A DNA stretch of 64,000 bases from Actinomadura luteofluorescens (lineage in GTDB: Bacteria; Actinomycetota; Actinomycetes; Streptosporangiales; Streptosporangiaceae). The notes under the pieces were generated by a model. The model made no database searches and was not told where the DNA came from. It saw nothing but the letters and a program-made list of their open reading frames with translations. Below are positions 40,434 to 52,104 of the stretch, one piece after another. Made by a program: the position numbers and the translations under genes. How positions within the stretch are numbered: the first letter of the stretch is position 1; each line of letters opens with the position of its first letter. The stretch is taken from positions 6,076,001-6,140,000 of the forward strand of contig NZ_JACCBA010000001.1 in NCBI RefSeq assembly GCF_013409365.1, given 5' to 3'.

Positions 40434-41225
40434 GTGAACGCGCTGACGGTCCTCGCCTCCGGCGGAGATGAGTTCCAGGCCCCCGGCCCAGAGCTGTTCG
40501 ACTTCCCGCCCCTGTTCGCCGGTGGCCCCGCTTGGCTCACCAAGCCCGTCCTCTTCGCGGTCGTCGGGTCGCTGGTGGTCTGCGTCTTCTTCTGGAGCGC
40601 CTTCGCCAAGCCGAAGCTCGTGCCGCGGGGCGTGCAGAACCTCGGCGAGGTCGGCTACATGTTCGTGCGGGACGAGATCGCCCGCCCGTTCCTCGGCAAG
40701 AACACCGACCGGTGGATGCCGATGCTGATGTCGATGTTCTTCCTCATCTGGATGTGGAACATCTTCGCGGTCGTTCCGATCATCCAGTTCCCGATCGCCT
40801 CGCACATCGCGTTCCCGATCGTCCTGGCGCTCTTCGTCTACATCGTCAAGGTCTACCTCGGCCTGCGGCACCAGGGGCTCCGGTACTTCACGAACATGAT
40901 CCCCAGCGGCCTGCCGCTGCCGGTCTACTTCCTGCTGGTGCCGATCGAGTACCTCTCGACCTTCGTCCTGGCTCCGTTCACCCACGCGGTCCGGCTCTTC
41001 GCCAACATGTTCGCGGGCCACACGATCCTGGCGTTCTTCAGCCTCGTCGGCTTCTGGTTCCTTTTCGAGAAGCCCACGGTCGCCGGGTTCGGAGTCGGCA
41101 TCGTCGGCGTGCTCGTCACCATCGCGATGACGGCGCTGGAGCTGCTGATCCAGTTCCTGCAGGCGTTCCTGTTCACCATGCTGGCCGCGATGTACATCCA
41201 GAGCGGCCTGGAAGCCGACCACTAG
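40434..41225 (+). CDS. atpB: ATP synthase subunit a
   Basis: 263 aa Fo channel subunit, five or six membrane helices. The essential arginine lies in FTHAVRLFANMFAGH, and the last helices include ELLIQFLQAFLFTMLAAMYI. It forms the proton half-channels against the c-ring. GTG start with GAAGGGAA upstream. First structural gene of the F1Fo operon. Confidence 0.95.
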   Translation: MNALTVLASGGDEFQAPGPELFDFPPLFAGGPAWLTKPVLFAVVGSLVVCVFFWSAFAKPKLVPRGVQNLGEVGYMFVRDEIARPFLGKNTDRWMPMLMSMFFLIWMWNIFAVVPIIQFPIASHIAFPIVLALFVYIVKVYLGLRHQGLRYFTNMIPSGLPLPVYFLLVPIEYLSTFVLAPFTHAVRLFANMFAGHTILAFFSLVGFWFLFEKPTVAGFGVGIVGVLVTIAMTALELLIQFLQAFLFTMLAAMYIQSGLEADH

Positions 41226-41558
<333 letters not shown>

Positions 41559-41590
41559 GACCCATCCGAACCTGAGGAAGGGCTGCAGAC

Positions 41591-42148
41591 ATGACCACAG
41601 CAGCTTCCGTCCTGGCGGCGGAGAGCAACAACCCTCTCATTCCGCACCCGTTCGAGCTGGTCGTCGGCATCTTCTCGTTCCTCGTCGTCCTGATCGTTCT
41701 CGGCAAGATCCTCACGCCGCGCATCCAGAAGACGCTGGAAGAGCGGACCGAGGCGATCGAGGGCGGTCTCCTGCGGGCCGAGCAGGCGCAGCAAGAGGCC
41801 GCCCAGGTCCTCGAGCAGTACAAGGCCCAGCAGAAGGCGGCCGCGGTCGAGGCGTCCAACGAGCGACGCAAGGCCGAGGAGCAGGGCGCGCAGATCATCG
41901 CCCAGGCCAAGGAGCAGGCCCAGGTCGAGGCGCGCCGCATCGTCGAGAACGCCAAGGCGCAGATCGAGGCCGAGCGGCAGCAGGCGCTGCAGTCGCTGCG
42001 CGCCGAGATCGGGGCCATGTCGGTCGAGCTGGCCGGACGCGTCGTGGGTGAGTCCCTCGAGGACAGCGCGCGGCAGAGCCGGGTCGTCGACCGGTTCCTC
42101 GAGGAGCTCGAGGAACGCGCTCGCACCCAGGAGCAGATCACATCATGA
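41591..42148 (+). CDS. atpF: ATP synthase subunit b
   Basis: 185 aa peripheral-stalk subunit. One membrane helix (about 25-45, LVVGIFSFLVVLIVLGKIL) is followed by a long charged coiled coil rich in Ala, Gln, Glu and Arg. A separate, single-gene b subunit, unlike the b-delta fusion of mycobacteria. It ends with ATGA overlap into atpH. Confidence 0.95.
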   Translation: MTTAASVLAAESNNPLIPHPFELVVGIFSFLVVLIVLGKILTPRIQKTLEERTEAIEGGLLRAEQAQQEAAQVLEQYKAQQKAAAVEASNERRKAEEQGAQIIAQAKEQAQVEARRIVENAKAQIEAERQQALQSLRAEIGAMSVELAGRVVGESLEDSARQSRVVDRFLEELEERARTQEQITS

Positions 42149-42966
42149 CCATCACGGGAGCGGTGAGCAGGGCGTCGCTGGCCGAGGCCATGGAACGGCT
42201 GGAGGCCGCGATTGCCTCCGCCGACCTGGCTCGGCTCGGCGGCGACCTGTTCGCGGTGCTGCACCTGATCGACCGCGAGCACGGCCTGCGGCGGGCGGTC
42301 TCCGACCCGTCGCGCGACGGTGCCGAGAAGGCGCAGCTCGTCCAGATCCTGCTGGAGGGCAAGGTGTCGCCGGCCGCTCTCGGGCTGGTCGCCGACGTCG
42401 TCCGGCTGCGCTGGTCGAGGCCCTCGGAGCTGTCGGACGCGCTGGAGATCCTCGCGGTCTCCGCCGAGTCCGCCCGCGCCGAGGCCGACGGCAGGATCGA
42501 CGACCTGGAGGACGAGCTGTTCCGGTTCTCCCGGGTCGTCGAGGGCGAGCCGGACCTGCGCGGCGCCCTGGCCAACCCGGCGCTGCCGGACGAGAACAAG
42601 CTCGGCCTGGTCAACGCGCTGGTGGAGGGCAAGGTCACCGACGCGACGCTGACGCTCGTCACCGAGCTGGTGCTGCGCCCGCGAGGACGTAGCCTGGAAA
42701 GCGGGCTGGCCGACTACGGCAAGCTCGTCGCCCAGCGGCGGCAGCGGCTGGTCGCCCTGGTCCGCACGCCGGTGGCGCTGTCGGCGGCGCAGCGGACGCG
42801 GCTCGCCGCGGTGCTCGCCGCCGCCTACGGCCACGAGGTACATCTGAACATCGAGCTCGACCCCACCGCGATCGGCGGCCTTTCGGTCCAGATCGGGGAC
42901 GAGATCATCGACGGCACGATCGCCGGACGGCTGGACGACGTCCGCCGGCGGCTCGGCACCGGCTGA
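42145..42966 (+). CDS. atpH: ATP synthase subunit delta
   Basis: 273 aa; connects F1 alpha to the b stalk. Length is as usual for actinomycetes (longer than the 177 aa of E. coli). The conserved C-terminal portion is [29 protein letters not shown]. Coupled to atpF by ATGA. Confidence 0.93.
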   Translation: MTITGAVSRASLAEAMERLEAAIASADLARLGGDLFAVLHLIDREHGLRRAVSDPSRDGAEKAQLVQILLEGKVSPAALGLVADVVRLRWSRPSELSDALEILAVSAESARAEADGRIDDLEDELFRFSRVVEGEPDLRGALANPALPDENKLGLVNALVEGKVTDATLTLVTELVLRPRGRSLESGLADYGKLVAQRRQRLVALVRTPVALSAAQRTRLAAVLAAAYGHEVHLNIELDPTAIGGLSVQIGDEIIDGTIAGRLDDVRRRLGTG

Positions 42967-43007
42967 CCCGCCGGCTAGCTGACCCCATAGGGAGCAAGAG
43001 AGGAATC

Positions 43008-44642
43008 ATGGCGGAGCTGACGATCCGTCCGGACGAGATCCGGAACGCGCTGGAGCGCTTCGTCCAGGAGTACGAGCCCGAGGCCGCCGCGCGCGAAGAG
43101 GTCGGCACCGTCGTCGATTCCGGCGACGGTATCGCCCACGTCGAGGGCCTGCCCTCCGCGATGGCGAACGAACTCCTTGAGTTCGAGGACGGTACCCGTG
43201 GCCTGGCTCTGAACCTGGACGTACGTGAGATCGGCGCCGTTGTCCTTGGCGACTTCAGCAAGATCGAAGAGGGCCAGAAGGTCCGCCGGACCGGCGAGGT
43301 CCTCTCGGTCCCCGTCGGCGACGGCTTCCTTGGCCGCGTCGTGGACGCGCTGGGCAACCCACTGGACGGCCAGGGCCCGATCGAGACGACCGAGCGCCGC
43401 GCGCTCGAACTGCAGGCCCCCACGGTCGTGCAGCGGCAGTCGGTGAGCGAGCCGCTGCAGACCGGCATCAAGGCGATCGACGCGATGACGCCGATCGGCC
43501 GCGGCCAGCGGCAGTTGATCATCGGTGACCGGCAGACCGGCAAGACGACGGTCTGCGTGGACACGATCATCAACCAGAAGGAGAACTGGGAGTCCGGCGA
43601 CGAGAGCAAGCAGGTCCGCTGCATCTACGTCGCGATCGGCCAGAAGGGCTCCACGATCGCCAACGTCCGCCGCTCCCTGGAGGAGGCCGGCGCGCTGGAG
43701 TACACCACGATCGTGGCTGCTCCCGCGTCCGACCCGGCGGGCTACAAGTACATCGCCCCCTACACCGGGTCCGCGATCGGCCAGCACTGGATGTACCAGG
43801 GCAAGCACGTCCTGATCATCTTCGACGACCTGTCGAAGCAGGCCGAGGCCTACCGCGCGGTGTCGCTGCTGCTGCGCCGCCCCCCGGGCCGCGAGGCCTA
43901 CCCCGGTGACGTGTTCTACCTGCACTCGCGCCTGCTGGAGCGCTGCGCGAAGCTGTCGGACGAGATGGGCGGCGGCTCGATGACGGGCCTGCCGATCATC
44001 GAGACCAAGGGCAGCGACGTGTCGGCCTACATCCCGACGAACGTCATCTCGATCACCGACGGGCAGTGCTTCCTGGAGACGGACCTGTTCAACCAGGGCG
44101 TCCGGCCGGCGATCAACGTCGGTATCTCGGTCTCCCGGGTCGGCGGCGACGCGCAGATCAAGGTGATGAAGACGGTCGCCGGCACGCTGCGCCTGGCGCT
44201 GTCGCAGTTCCGCGACCTGGAGGCGTTCGCCGCCTTCGCGTCCGACCTGGACGCCGCCTCGCGCGCGCAGCTGGAGCGCGGCGCCCGCCTGGTCGAGCTG
44301 CTGAAGCAGCCGCAGGGCAGCCCGTTCCCGGTCGAGCAGGAGGTCGTGTCCGTGTGGGCGGGCACCTCCGGCGCGCTGGACGACGTCCCGGTGGCCGACA
44401 TCCGCCGCTTCGAGCGCGAGTTCCTCGACTACATGGAGCGTGAGGAGGGCGGCGTGCTGACCTCGATCCGCGAGACCGGCAAGCTGTCCGACGACGGCTT
44501 CACCAGCCTCAAGAACGCCATCACGGAGTTCAAGAAGGGCTTCCAGACCAGCGAGGGCGACCTGCTGGCCGAGGAGCCCGTCGAGGCGATCGAGGACGAG
44601 GACGTCAAGCAGGAGACGATCACCCGCGTCAAGAAGGGCTGA
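43008..44642 (+). CDS. atpA: ATP synthase subunit alpha
   Basis: 544 aa F1 non-catalytic nucleotide-binding subunit. Walker [10 protein letters not shown], Walker [11 protein letters not shown], and the arginine finger in SVSRVGG. A C-terminal tail with [11 protein letters not shown] extends beyond the E. coli length, as in other actinobacteria. ATG with AAGAGAGG upstream. Confidence 0.97.
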   Translation: MAELTIRPDEIRNALERFVQEYEPEAAAREEVGTVVDSGDGIAHVEGLPSAMANELLEFEDGTRGLALNLDVREIGAVVLGDFSKIEEGQKVRRTGEVLSVPVGDGFLGRVVDALGNPLDGQGPIETTERRALELQAPTVVQRQSVSEPLQTGIKAIDAMTPIGRGQRQLIIGDRQTGKTTVCVDTIINQKENWESGDESKQVRCIYVAIGQKGSTIANVRRSLEEAGALEYTTIVAAPASDPAGYKYIAPYTGSAIGQHWMYQGKHVLIIFDDLSKQAEAYRAVSLLLRRPPGREAYPGDVFYLHSRLLERCAKLSDEMGGGSMTGLPIIETKGSDVSAYIPTNVISITDGQCFLETDLFNQGVRPAINVGISVSRVGGDAQIKVMKTVAGTLRLALSQFRDLEAFAAFASDLDAASRAQLERGARLVELLKQPQGSPFPVEQEVVSVWAGTSGALDDVPVADIRRFEREFLDYMEREEGGVLTSIRETGKLSDDGFTSLKNAITEFKKGFQTSEGDLLAEEPVEAIEDEDVKQETITRVKKG

Positions 44643-44647
44643 CGGCG

Positions 44648-46982
<2,335 letters not shown>

Positions 46983-46987
46983 TCCGC

Positions 46988-47033
46988 TCCGGCGGGCCGC
47001 GCCCGGGCCCCGCGCCCGGGGCGGCCCGCCGGA
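46988..47033 (+). terminator. Large hairpin between atpD and atpC
   Basis: Perfect 13-bp outer stem (46988-47000 with 47021-47033) around a GC palindromic inner part. It may lower or protect the atpC end of the transcript. Confidence 0.6.
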
Positions 47034-47060
47034 TCCGCTCCAGTAGTCGGAGGGAATGAC

Positions 47061-47447
47061 GTGGCAACCCTGAAGGTCGGGCTGGTCTCGCCGGAGCGCG
47101 AGGTCTGGTCCGGCGAGGCCAAGATGGTGGTCGCGCAGACCATCGAGGGCTCGCTCGGCATCCTGCCGGGGCACGCCCCGGTGCTGGGCGTCCTCCTCGA
47201 CGGCAGCGTGGTGAAGATCGAGCCCGCGGACGGCGGTGCGCCGGTCCTGGCGGCGGTCGGCAGCGGGTTCTTCTCCGTCGCCGCCAACGAGGTGTCGGTG
47301 CTGGCCGAGCAGGTCGAGCGGGACGAAGAGATCGACGTCAACGACGCCAAGCGGGCGCTGGACGAGGCCCTGTCCGCCGAGGGCGAGGACGCGACGCCGG
47401 AGCGGCGCGCCAGGGCGCGGCTGCGCGCGGCGGGCGTCGAGGCCTAG
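47061..47447 (+). CDS. atpC: ATP synthase subunit epsilon
   Basis: 128 aa. The beta-sandwich N-domain shows KVGLVSPEREVWSGEAKMVV and LPGHAPVLGVL. The C-terminal helical hairpin is short with ARARLRAAGVEA. GTG start after GGAGGGAATGAC. Separated from atpD by a strong hairpin. Confidence 0.93.
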   Translation: MATLKVGLVSPEREVWSGEAKMVVAQTIEGSLGILPGHAPVLGVLLDGSVVKIEPADGGAPVLAAVGSGFFSVAANEVSVLAEQVERDEEIDVNDAKRALDEALSAEGEDATPERRARARLRAAGVEA

Positions 47448-47469
47448 GTTCGGGCGGACGGCGGGGGAC

Positions 47470-47949
47470 TTGGGCGAGCACCTGGCACTGGACGTCGGCG
47501 GGGTGCTCGCCGTGCTCGTCCTGGCGGCGGCGCTGCTGTTCGCCTCCATGGCGGTGCGCCGCTGGCTGTTCACGCGCGGCGGCGGCACCGTGGAGTGCAG
47601 CCTGCGCGAACTGCCCCAGGAGGGCGGAGCCCCCGGAGTGTGGAGGCTCGGCATCGGCCGCTACAAGGGCGATGTCCTGCACTGGCACCGCGTGTTCGGT
47701 TTCCGCAGACGGCCCCGGCAGGTGATCCACCGCCGGGGCCTCGTCGTGTCCAACCGGCGCGTCCCGGGTCGTGAGGAGGCCGAGGGCCTGCTGCCGGACG
47801 TGAGCGTCATCGAGGTCAGGGACGGCGACCTGGTGGTGGAGCTGGCGATGGGCGCGGCGGCCCTGACCGGGTTCCTGGCGTGGCTGGAGGCGGCCCCGCC
47901 CGGCTTCCCGGTGGACCTGCACTCCCCGAATGAGCACGGGCCCGAATGA
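47470..47949 (+). CDS. DUF2550 family protein (Rv1312-like)
   Basis: 159 aa. One N-terminal membrane helix (VGGVLAVLVLAAALLFASMA) precedes a beta-rich part: TVECSLRELP, GVWRLGIGRYKGDVLHWHRV. The TTG at 47470 gives GEHLALDVGG and has GGGGGA upstream. The position after atpC is conserved in actinobacteria. No proven function. Confidence 0.82.
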   Translation: MGEHLALDVGGVLAVLVLAAALLFASMAVRRWLFTRGGGTVECSLRELPQEGGAPGVWRLGIGRYKGDVLHWHRVFGFRRRPRQVIHRRGLVVSNRRVPGREEAEGLLPDVSVIEVRDGDLVVELAMGAAALTGFLAWLEAAPPGFPVDLHSPNEHGPE

Positions 47950-48114
47950 GCAGGGGCCCGGACGAGGGCCGGCCCGGATGAGGGCGGTCCGGGAATGAGC
48001 TGGTAAGACCCCGGTATCGAAACGGCCTTGCCGTGCCGTCGCTGCTTGAGGCGGCCGGGGGCGCGGGGTGAGGATCGCGCTGGTCCGCTCCCTACTCCGT
48101 CCGCTGGAGTGCAC

Positions 48115-49659
48115 GTGCGCATGCTCCTCACCGGCCGCAGGCATCCCGTCGCCCGCAGGCTCCTGTTCGGCACGGCCGTGGCGCTGCCCGCCGCCTTCTT
48201 GCCGCTCGCCCTGCCGATGGCCGGTGCCGCCCCGGCGCGGCCCGATCTCGCGGCGCTGGTCACGCTGAAGGACATCCAGCCGCATCTGGCCGCGTTCCAG
48301 GAGATCGCCGACTACAACGGCGGCAACCGTGCGGCGGGCAGGGCCGGCTACGACGTGTCCGTGCGGTACGTCACCGGCCGGTTGAAGAGGATCGGGTTCT
48401 CGCCGAAGGTGCAGAAGTTCACCTACCCGTACTGGCGGGAGCGGTCGCACGCGACGTTCGCGCGGACGGCGCCGTCGAAGGCGTCCTACAAGCGGGAGGT
48501 CGACTTCCTCACGCTCGCGTACTCCGGTTCCGGGGATGTGACGGCGCCGGCGGCGGCCGTGGACGTCCCGGCCAAGGGCGAGGGGACGAGCGGCTGCGAG
48601 GCCGGCGACTTCAAGGGCTTCGCGAAGGGCTCGGTCGCGCTCGTCCAGCGGGGGACCTGCACGTTCGCGGTCAAGGCCGCCCGCGCGAAGGCGGCCGGCG
48701 CGTCCGCCGTGGTGATCTTCAACAAGCCGGGGGAGAAGGGGCCGGTGAACGGGACGCTGTCCAAGCCGGCCGCGATCCCGGTCGTCGGGCCGACCCACGC
48801 GGTGGGCGCCGCGCTGGTGAAGGCGGCGCGCAAGGGCGGCGTGAAGCTGCGGGTGAGGACCGACGCCGTGCACGGCAGGCGGACGTCGGCCAACGTCATC
48901 GCCGACACGCGGCAGGGGCGGGCCGACAACGTCGTGGTCGTCGGCGCGCATCTGGACAGCGTCCCGGCGGGCCCGGGGATCAACGACAACGGCACCGGTG
49001 CCGCCACCCTGCTGGCCGTCGCCGCCAAGATCAAGGAGCTCGGTAAGGACGGCCTGCGCAACCGGGTGCGTTTCGCCTGGTGGGGGGCCGAGGAGGAGGG
49101 GCTGCAGGGGTCGGAGCAGTACCTGCGTTCGCTGCCCGCGGCCCAGCGGGAACGGATCGCGCTGAACCTGAACTTCGACATGCTCGGTTCGCCGAACGGC
49201 ACCCGGGGCGTCTACGATGGCGACCACTCGACCGGCACGGGCACGCAGGCCCCGGCCGGGTCGGGGGCGATCGAGAGGATGTTCCGGCAGTACTTCAAGG
49301 GCCGCCGCCTGCCGGTGACCGAGAGCCAGTTCAACGGGCGCTCCGACTACGGGCCGTTCATCGAGCGGGGCATCCCGGCCGGCGGGATGGACACCGGCGC
49401 CGAGGGAGTGAAGACCGCCGCCGAGGCCAAGGCGTTCGGCGGTAGGGCGGGCAAGGCGTACGACCCGTGCTACCACGCCAAGTGCGACCGCCTGCGGAAC
49501 GTCAACCTCAAGATGCTCGACAGCAACGCCGACGGTGTCGCGCACGTCCTGCAGCACCTGGCCCGGACGACGGTCGCGGTGAACGGCGGCGCCCGCCGCG
49601 CTCCGGCCCTGGACAGGGCCTACGAGCCGCTCTGGCAGGGCCCGTACCTGGTGCGTTAG
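48115..49659 (+). CDS. Secreted M28-family aminopeptidase with PA domain
   Basis: About 514 aa. A signal peptide spans about residues 1-38 (LLFGTAVALPAAFLPLALPM, AGAAPA). Residues about 145-260 are a protease-associated domain with two cysteines. The M28 zinc ligands are visible as VGAHLDSV, GINDNGTGAA, AEEEGLQGSEQYL, NLNFDMLGS and CYHAKCD. Relatives are secreted leucyl or Streptomyces griseus-type aminopeptidases. GTG 48115 is closest to GGAG; ATG 48121 is equally possible. It interrupts the conserved DUF2550-pduO neighbourhood. Confidence 0.9.
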   Translation: MRMLLTGRRHPVARRLLFGTAVALPAAFLPLALPMAGAAPARPDLAALVTLKDIQPHLAAFQEIADYNGGNRAAGRAGYDVSVRYVTGRLKRIGFSPKVQKFTYPYWRERSHATFARTAPSKASYKREVDFLTLAYSGSGDVTAPAAAVDVPAKGEGTSGCEAGDFKGFAKGSVALVQRGTCTFAVKAARAKAAGASAVVIFNKPGEKGPVNGTLSKPAAIPVVGPTHAVGAALVKAARKGGVKLRVRTDAVHGRRTSANVIADTRQGRADNVVVVGAHLDSVPAGPGINDNGTGAATLLAVAAKIKELGKDGLRNRVRFAWWGAEEEGLQGSEQYLRSLPAAQRERIALNLNFDMLGSPNGTRGVYDGDHSTGTGTQAPAGSGAIERMFRQYFKGRRLPVTESQFNGRSDYGPFIERGIPAGGMDTGAEGVKTAAEAKAFGGRAGKAYDPCYHAKCDRLRNVNLKMLDSNADGVAHVLQHLARTTVAVNGGARRAPALDRAYEPLWQGPYLVR

Positions 49660-49689
49660 CGGCGGGCAGGGGGCTCGTCCGAGGCGGCG

Positions 49690-50265
49690 TCACTCCGGAG
49701 GCGACAGAGGCGACCCGAAGTCCTCGATGGGGGTGGCGGGGTTCGCGTTGTGGGCGGGTCGCGCGGGATCGAGCATGCACTCTGCGAAGGGGCCGTCGGG
49801 GGCGCGGAGGCGGGCGAGCGCGGGATCGAGGTGGTCGCGGTGCCAGACGCTGGGGCCTGTGTGCCCGCAGGCCGGCGCGTCGGTGAGCCCCTGCCAGGCG
49901 ATCCAGAGAGCGTGCAGGCGGGCGAGCGCCTCGGGATGCTCCCACCAGTGCGAGCACCACGGTCGCAGCGGGCTCACCTGGTTGATGTAGACGGGGACCA
50001 GAAGGTAGTTCACCCACTTGGCCATGGTCTCGAGTTCGAGGGTGTGCTCCGGGCCGTCCAGATACAGCAGGAAGGACGGTACGAGCGGATGTTCGTCATC
50101 GGGCCGGCCGGCGGTCTCGTCGGCATCGATGGAAGCGGGCGAACCGATCCGGTCGCGAAGTCCCTTGATGACCTCTGCGTGCCTGGCGAGACCGTGGCCG
50201 TGGATCTCGACGACCGCGCGCAGGTCGGCGAGATCCTCGGCGAGGCCGTCGGGTGAGTCGGTCAT
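49690..50265 (-). CDS. DUF4913-like protein
   Basis: 191 aa. An N-terminal helix (AEDLADLRAVVEIHGHGLAR) is followed by the typical body: FLLYLDGPEHTLELETMAKW, LLVPVYINQVS, PWCSHWWEHPEALARLHALW, WHRDHLDPALARLRAPDGPF. DUF4913 proteins are mostly encoded on actinomycete integrative elements; here it is alone, with no integrase or transfer genes near, so it may be a domesticated or left-behind gene. Function unknown. Confidence 0.75.
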   Translation of the reverse strand: MTDSPDGLAEDLADLRAVVEIHGHGLARHAEVIKGLRDRIGSPASIDADETAGRPDDEHPLVPSFLLYLDGPEHTLELETMAKWVNYLLVPVYINQVSPLRPWCSHWWEHPEALARLHALWIAWQGLTDAPACGHTGPSVWHRDHLDPALARLRAPDGPFAECMLDPARPAHNANPATPIEDFGSPLSPPE

Positions 50266-50373
50266 GGTGAGTCTCCATCGTGCTACTGGCCGCGAGCACC
50301 ATGGTTGACCGTCCGGAAACTGCGGGGCGGGTCAACTCCGGCGTGACCGATAGTCCGGTATGACTGTGATGAC

Positions 50374-51300
50374 CTATTTCGGGGTGACGGTGATGTCTCC
50401 GTCGCGGGTGCGCAGGTCGACGCGCCGCGCGGACCGCGAGTCCTGGTGGACGGCCGGGTCGATCCGCTTGCCCCCCTGGGCGGACAGGGCGATGGCGTAG
50501 CTCTCCCCGGCCGGCAGGCGCAGCCGGATCGAGCCGGTGCCGGCGGTGGCCCGGACGTTCGCGGGCGGCGAGTCCAGCCGCATCGTGATGCCGCCGTCGT
50601 CGGTCCGCACGGTGAGCCGGTCGGCGGCGAGCCCGTCCAGGGAGATCGAGCCGGTGCCGGTGCCGAGGTCGGCGGCGGCGACGCGCCCGCTCACCTCGAC
50701 GCGGCCGTCGGACGCGCGGACCTTCAGCCGGTCGGCGGTGAGGTTCTCCGCGGTGACGGAGCCGGTACCGGCGTGCAGGTCGGCGGTCGCCGCGCGGCCC
50801 GTCACGCGCACCGAGCCGTCGCCGGCACTGATCGACGCCGTCGCCCCGCGCAGGTCCGTCGCCCTGATCGCGCCGCTGCCGCTGCGCAGCCGCACCGTCC
50901 CGGCGAGCCCGGACGCCTCGATCGCCCCGTCCCCGCTGTCGACCTGCACGGGCGTGCCGCGCGGGACCTGGACGCGGTAGGAGACCCCGCACGCCGCGAA
51001 CCCCATCACGTTCCTGCCGCACGAGGACGACAGCGCCAGCGTGGAGCCCTCCGACACGTGCCGTGCCTTCGGCTTGTTCTTCTCGTTCGACCAGCGCAGC
51101 CGCTCGGTGATCCTGATGCCGGGGGAGTCGGACGCGGTGATCTCGACCCGGCCCCCGTGCGCCGTGATCCTCAGTCCGGCGGTGCCCGCGGGCGCGCTGT
51201 AGGAGCGGTCCTGCTGGTGCCGGCCGACGCTCACGTTGCCGCAGCCGGCCAGCGCCGCCGCCGTCACCGCCGCGGCGGCCGTGGCTGTCAGGGTCCTCAC
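50374..51300 (-). CDS. DUF4097 (toast-rack) lipoprotein
   Basis: 308 aa from the GTG at 51300, chosen for GGGGAGAG upstream and the N-terminus RTLTATAAAAVTAAALAGCG, a lipoprotein signal with lipobox LAGC. The rest is repeated beta-helix strands: GDGAIEASGLAG, GSGAIRATDLRG, GDGSVRVTGRAA, GTGSVTAENLTA, and so on, ending RDGDITVTPK. DUF4097/LiaG-type proteins often belong to regulons of NarL-type envelope-stress two-component systems. Its upstream region holds the palindrome also found before the two-component system at 22 kb. Confidence 0.85.
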   Translation of the reverse strand: MRTLTATAAAAVTAAALAGCGNVSVGRHQQDRSYSAPAGTAGLRITAHGGRVEITASDSPGIRITERLRWSNEKNKPKARHVSEGSTLALSSSCGRNVMGFAACGVSYRVQVPRGTPVQVDSGDGAIEASGLAGTVRLRSGSGAIRATDLRGATASISAGDGSVRVTGRAATADLHAGTGSVTAENLTADRLKVRASDGRVEVSGRVAAADLGTGTGSISLDGLAADRLTVRTDDGGITMRLDSPPANVRATAGTGSIRLRLPAGESYAIALSAQGGKRIDPAVHQDSRSARRVDLRTRDGDITVTPK

Positions 51301-51384
51301 TGGTCTCTCCCCGTCGTCGGCGTGCGCCCGTCCGGCCAAGCCTGCTCCAGGCGCGCCGGCGCCGCCAGGAGGAGAGCCGGTCGA

Positions 51385-51412
51385 CCGGGGGTGGGGTTAG
51401 CCCCACCCCCGG
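51385..51412. promoter_or_regulatory. Palindromic operator with 12-bp arms around TTAG
   Basis: CCGGGGGTGGGG (51385-51396), TTAG, CCCCACCCCCGG (51401-51412), perfect. It lies 85 bases upstream of the DUF4097 start, just after the pduO stop. The core equals that at 22065-22088. Confidence 0.6.
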
Positions 51413-51419
51413 GGACGCC

Positions 51420-52034
51420 TCAGCGTTCCCCGCCGGGCTTCCAGAGGACGTCGCCGTGCTCGGCGTTGGCGACGCGGCAGAGGATGAACAGCAGGTCCGA
51501 CAGCCGGTTGAGGTACTTGGCCGTCAGCGGGTTCACCCCGCCCTCGGGCGTGACGCCGGAGTCGCCGTGGGCCTCGATCGCGGCCCAGGCGGACCGCTCG
51601 GCGCGGCGGGCCACCGTCCGTGCGACGTGCAGGAGCGCGGCGCCGGGCGTCCCGCCGGGGAGGATGAAGCTGCGCAGCGTCGGAAGGTCGGCGTTGTACT
51701 CGTCGCAGGCCTCCTCCAGGCGCTCGATGTAGGACGGCTCGACGCGCAGCGGCGGATACTTCGGTTCGGGGACGACGGGCGCGCACAGGTCGGCGCCCAC
51801 GTCGAACAGGTCGTTCTGGATGCGGGTCAGCAGCGTGACCAGAGCCTCGGGCAGGGATCCGAGCGCGAGCGCCGTGCCGATCGCGGCGTTGGCCTCCTCC
51901 ACGTCGGCGTAGGCGGCCAGGCGCGGATCGGTCTTGGACGTGCGGGACGCGTCGCCCAGCGCGGTGGTGCCGTCGTCCCCCGTGCGGGTGTAGATCCGGG
52001 AGAGCACGACGGGATTGTCCCTGTTCTTCGCCAT
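51420..52034 (-). CDS. ATP:cob(I)alamin adenosyltransferase, PduO type
   Basis: 204 aa; makes adenosylcobalamin from cob(I)alamin and ATP. N-terminal SRIYTRTGDDGTTALGDASR is the family's ATP-binding opening. FDVGADLCAP, LPGGTPGAALLHVARTVARR and NRLSDLLFILCR complete it. It corresponds to Rv1314c downstream of the atp block. ATG 52034. Confidence 0.93.
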   Translation of the reverse strand: MAKNRDNPVVLSRIYTRTGDDGTTALGDASRTSKTDPRLAAYADVEEANAAIGTALALGSLPEALVTLLTRIQNDLFDVGADLCAPVVPEPKYPPLRVEPSYIERLEEACDEYNADLPTLRSFILPGGTPGAALLHVARTVARRAERSAWAAIEAHGDSGVTPEGGVNPLTAKYLNRLSDLLFILCRVANAEHGDVLWKPGGER

Positions 52035-52104
52035 GGTGGCAGCCTAGCCCTGCCGCTGGCAGAAGCCCGTTCGGTAGGGTTTCGGAAAGACCCCGGAGGC
52101 CGCC

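Noticed and set aside
47925..48050. Tandem repeat GCCCGAATGAGC-like after DUF2550
   Set aside because: The units are too irregular in length and sequence to be called a repeat array; probably chance similarity in GC-rich intergenic DNA.
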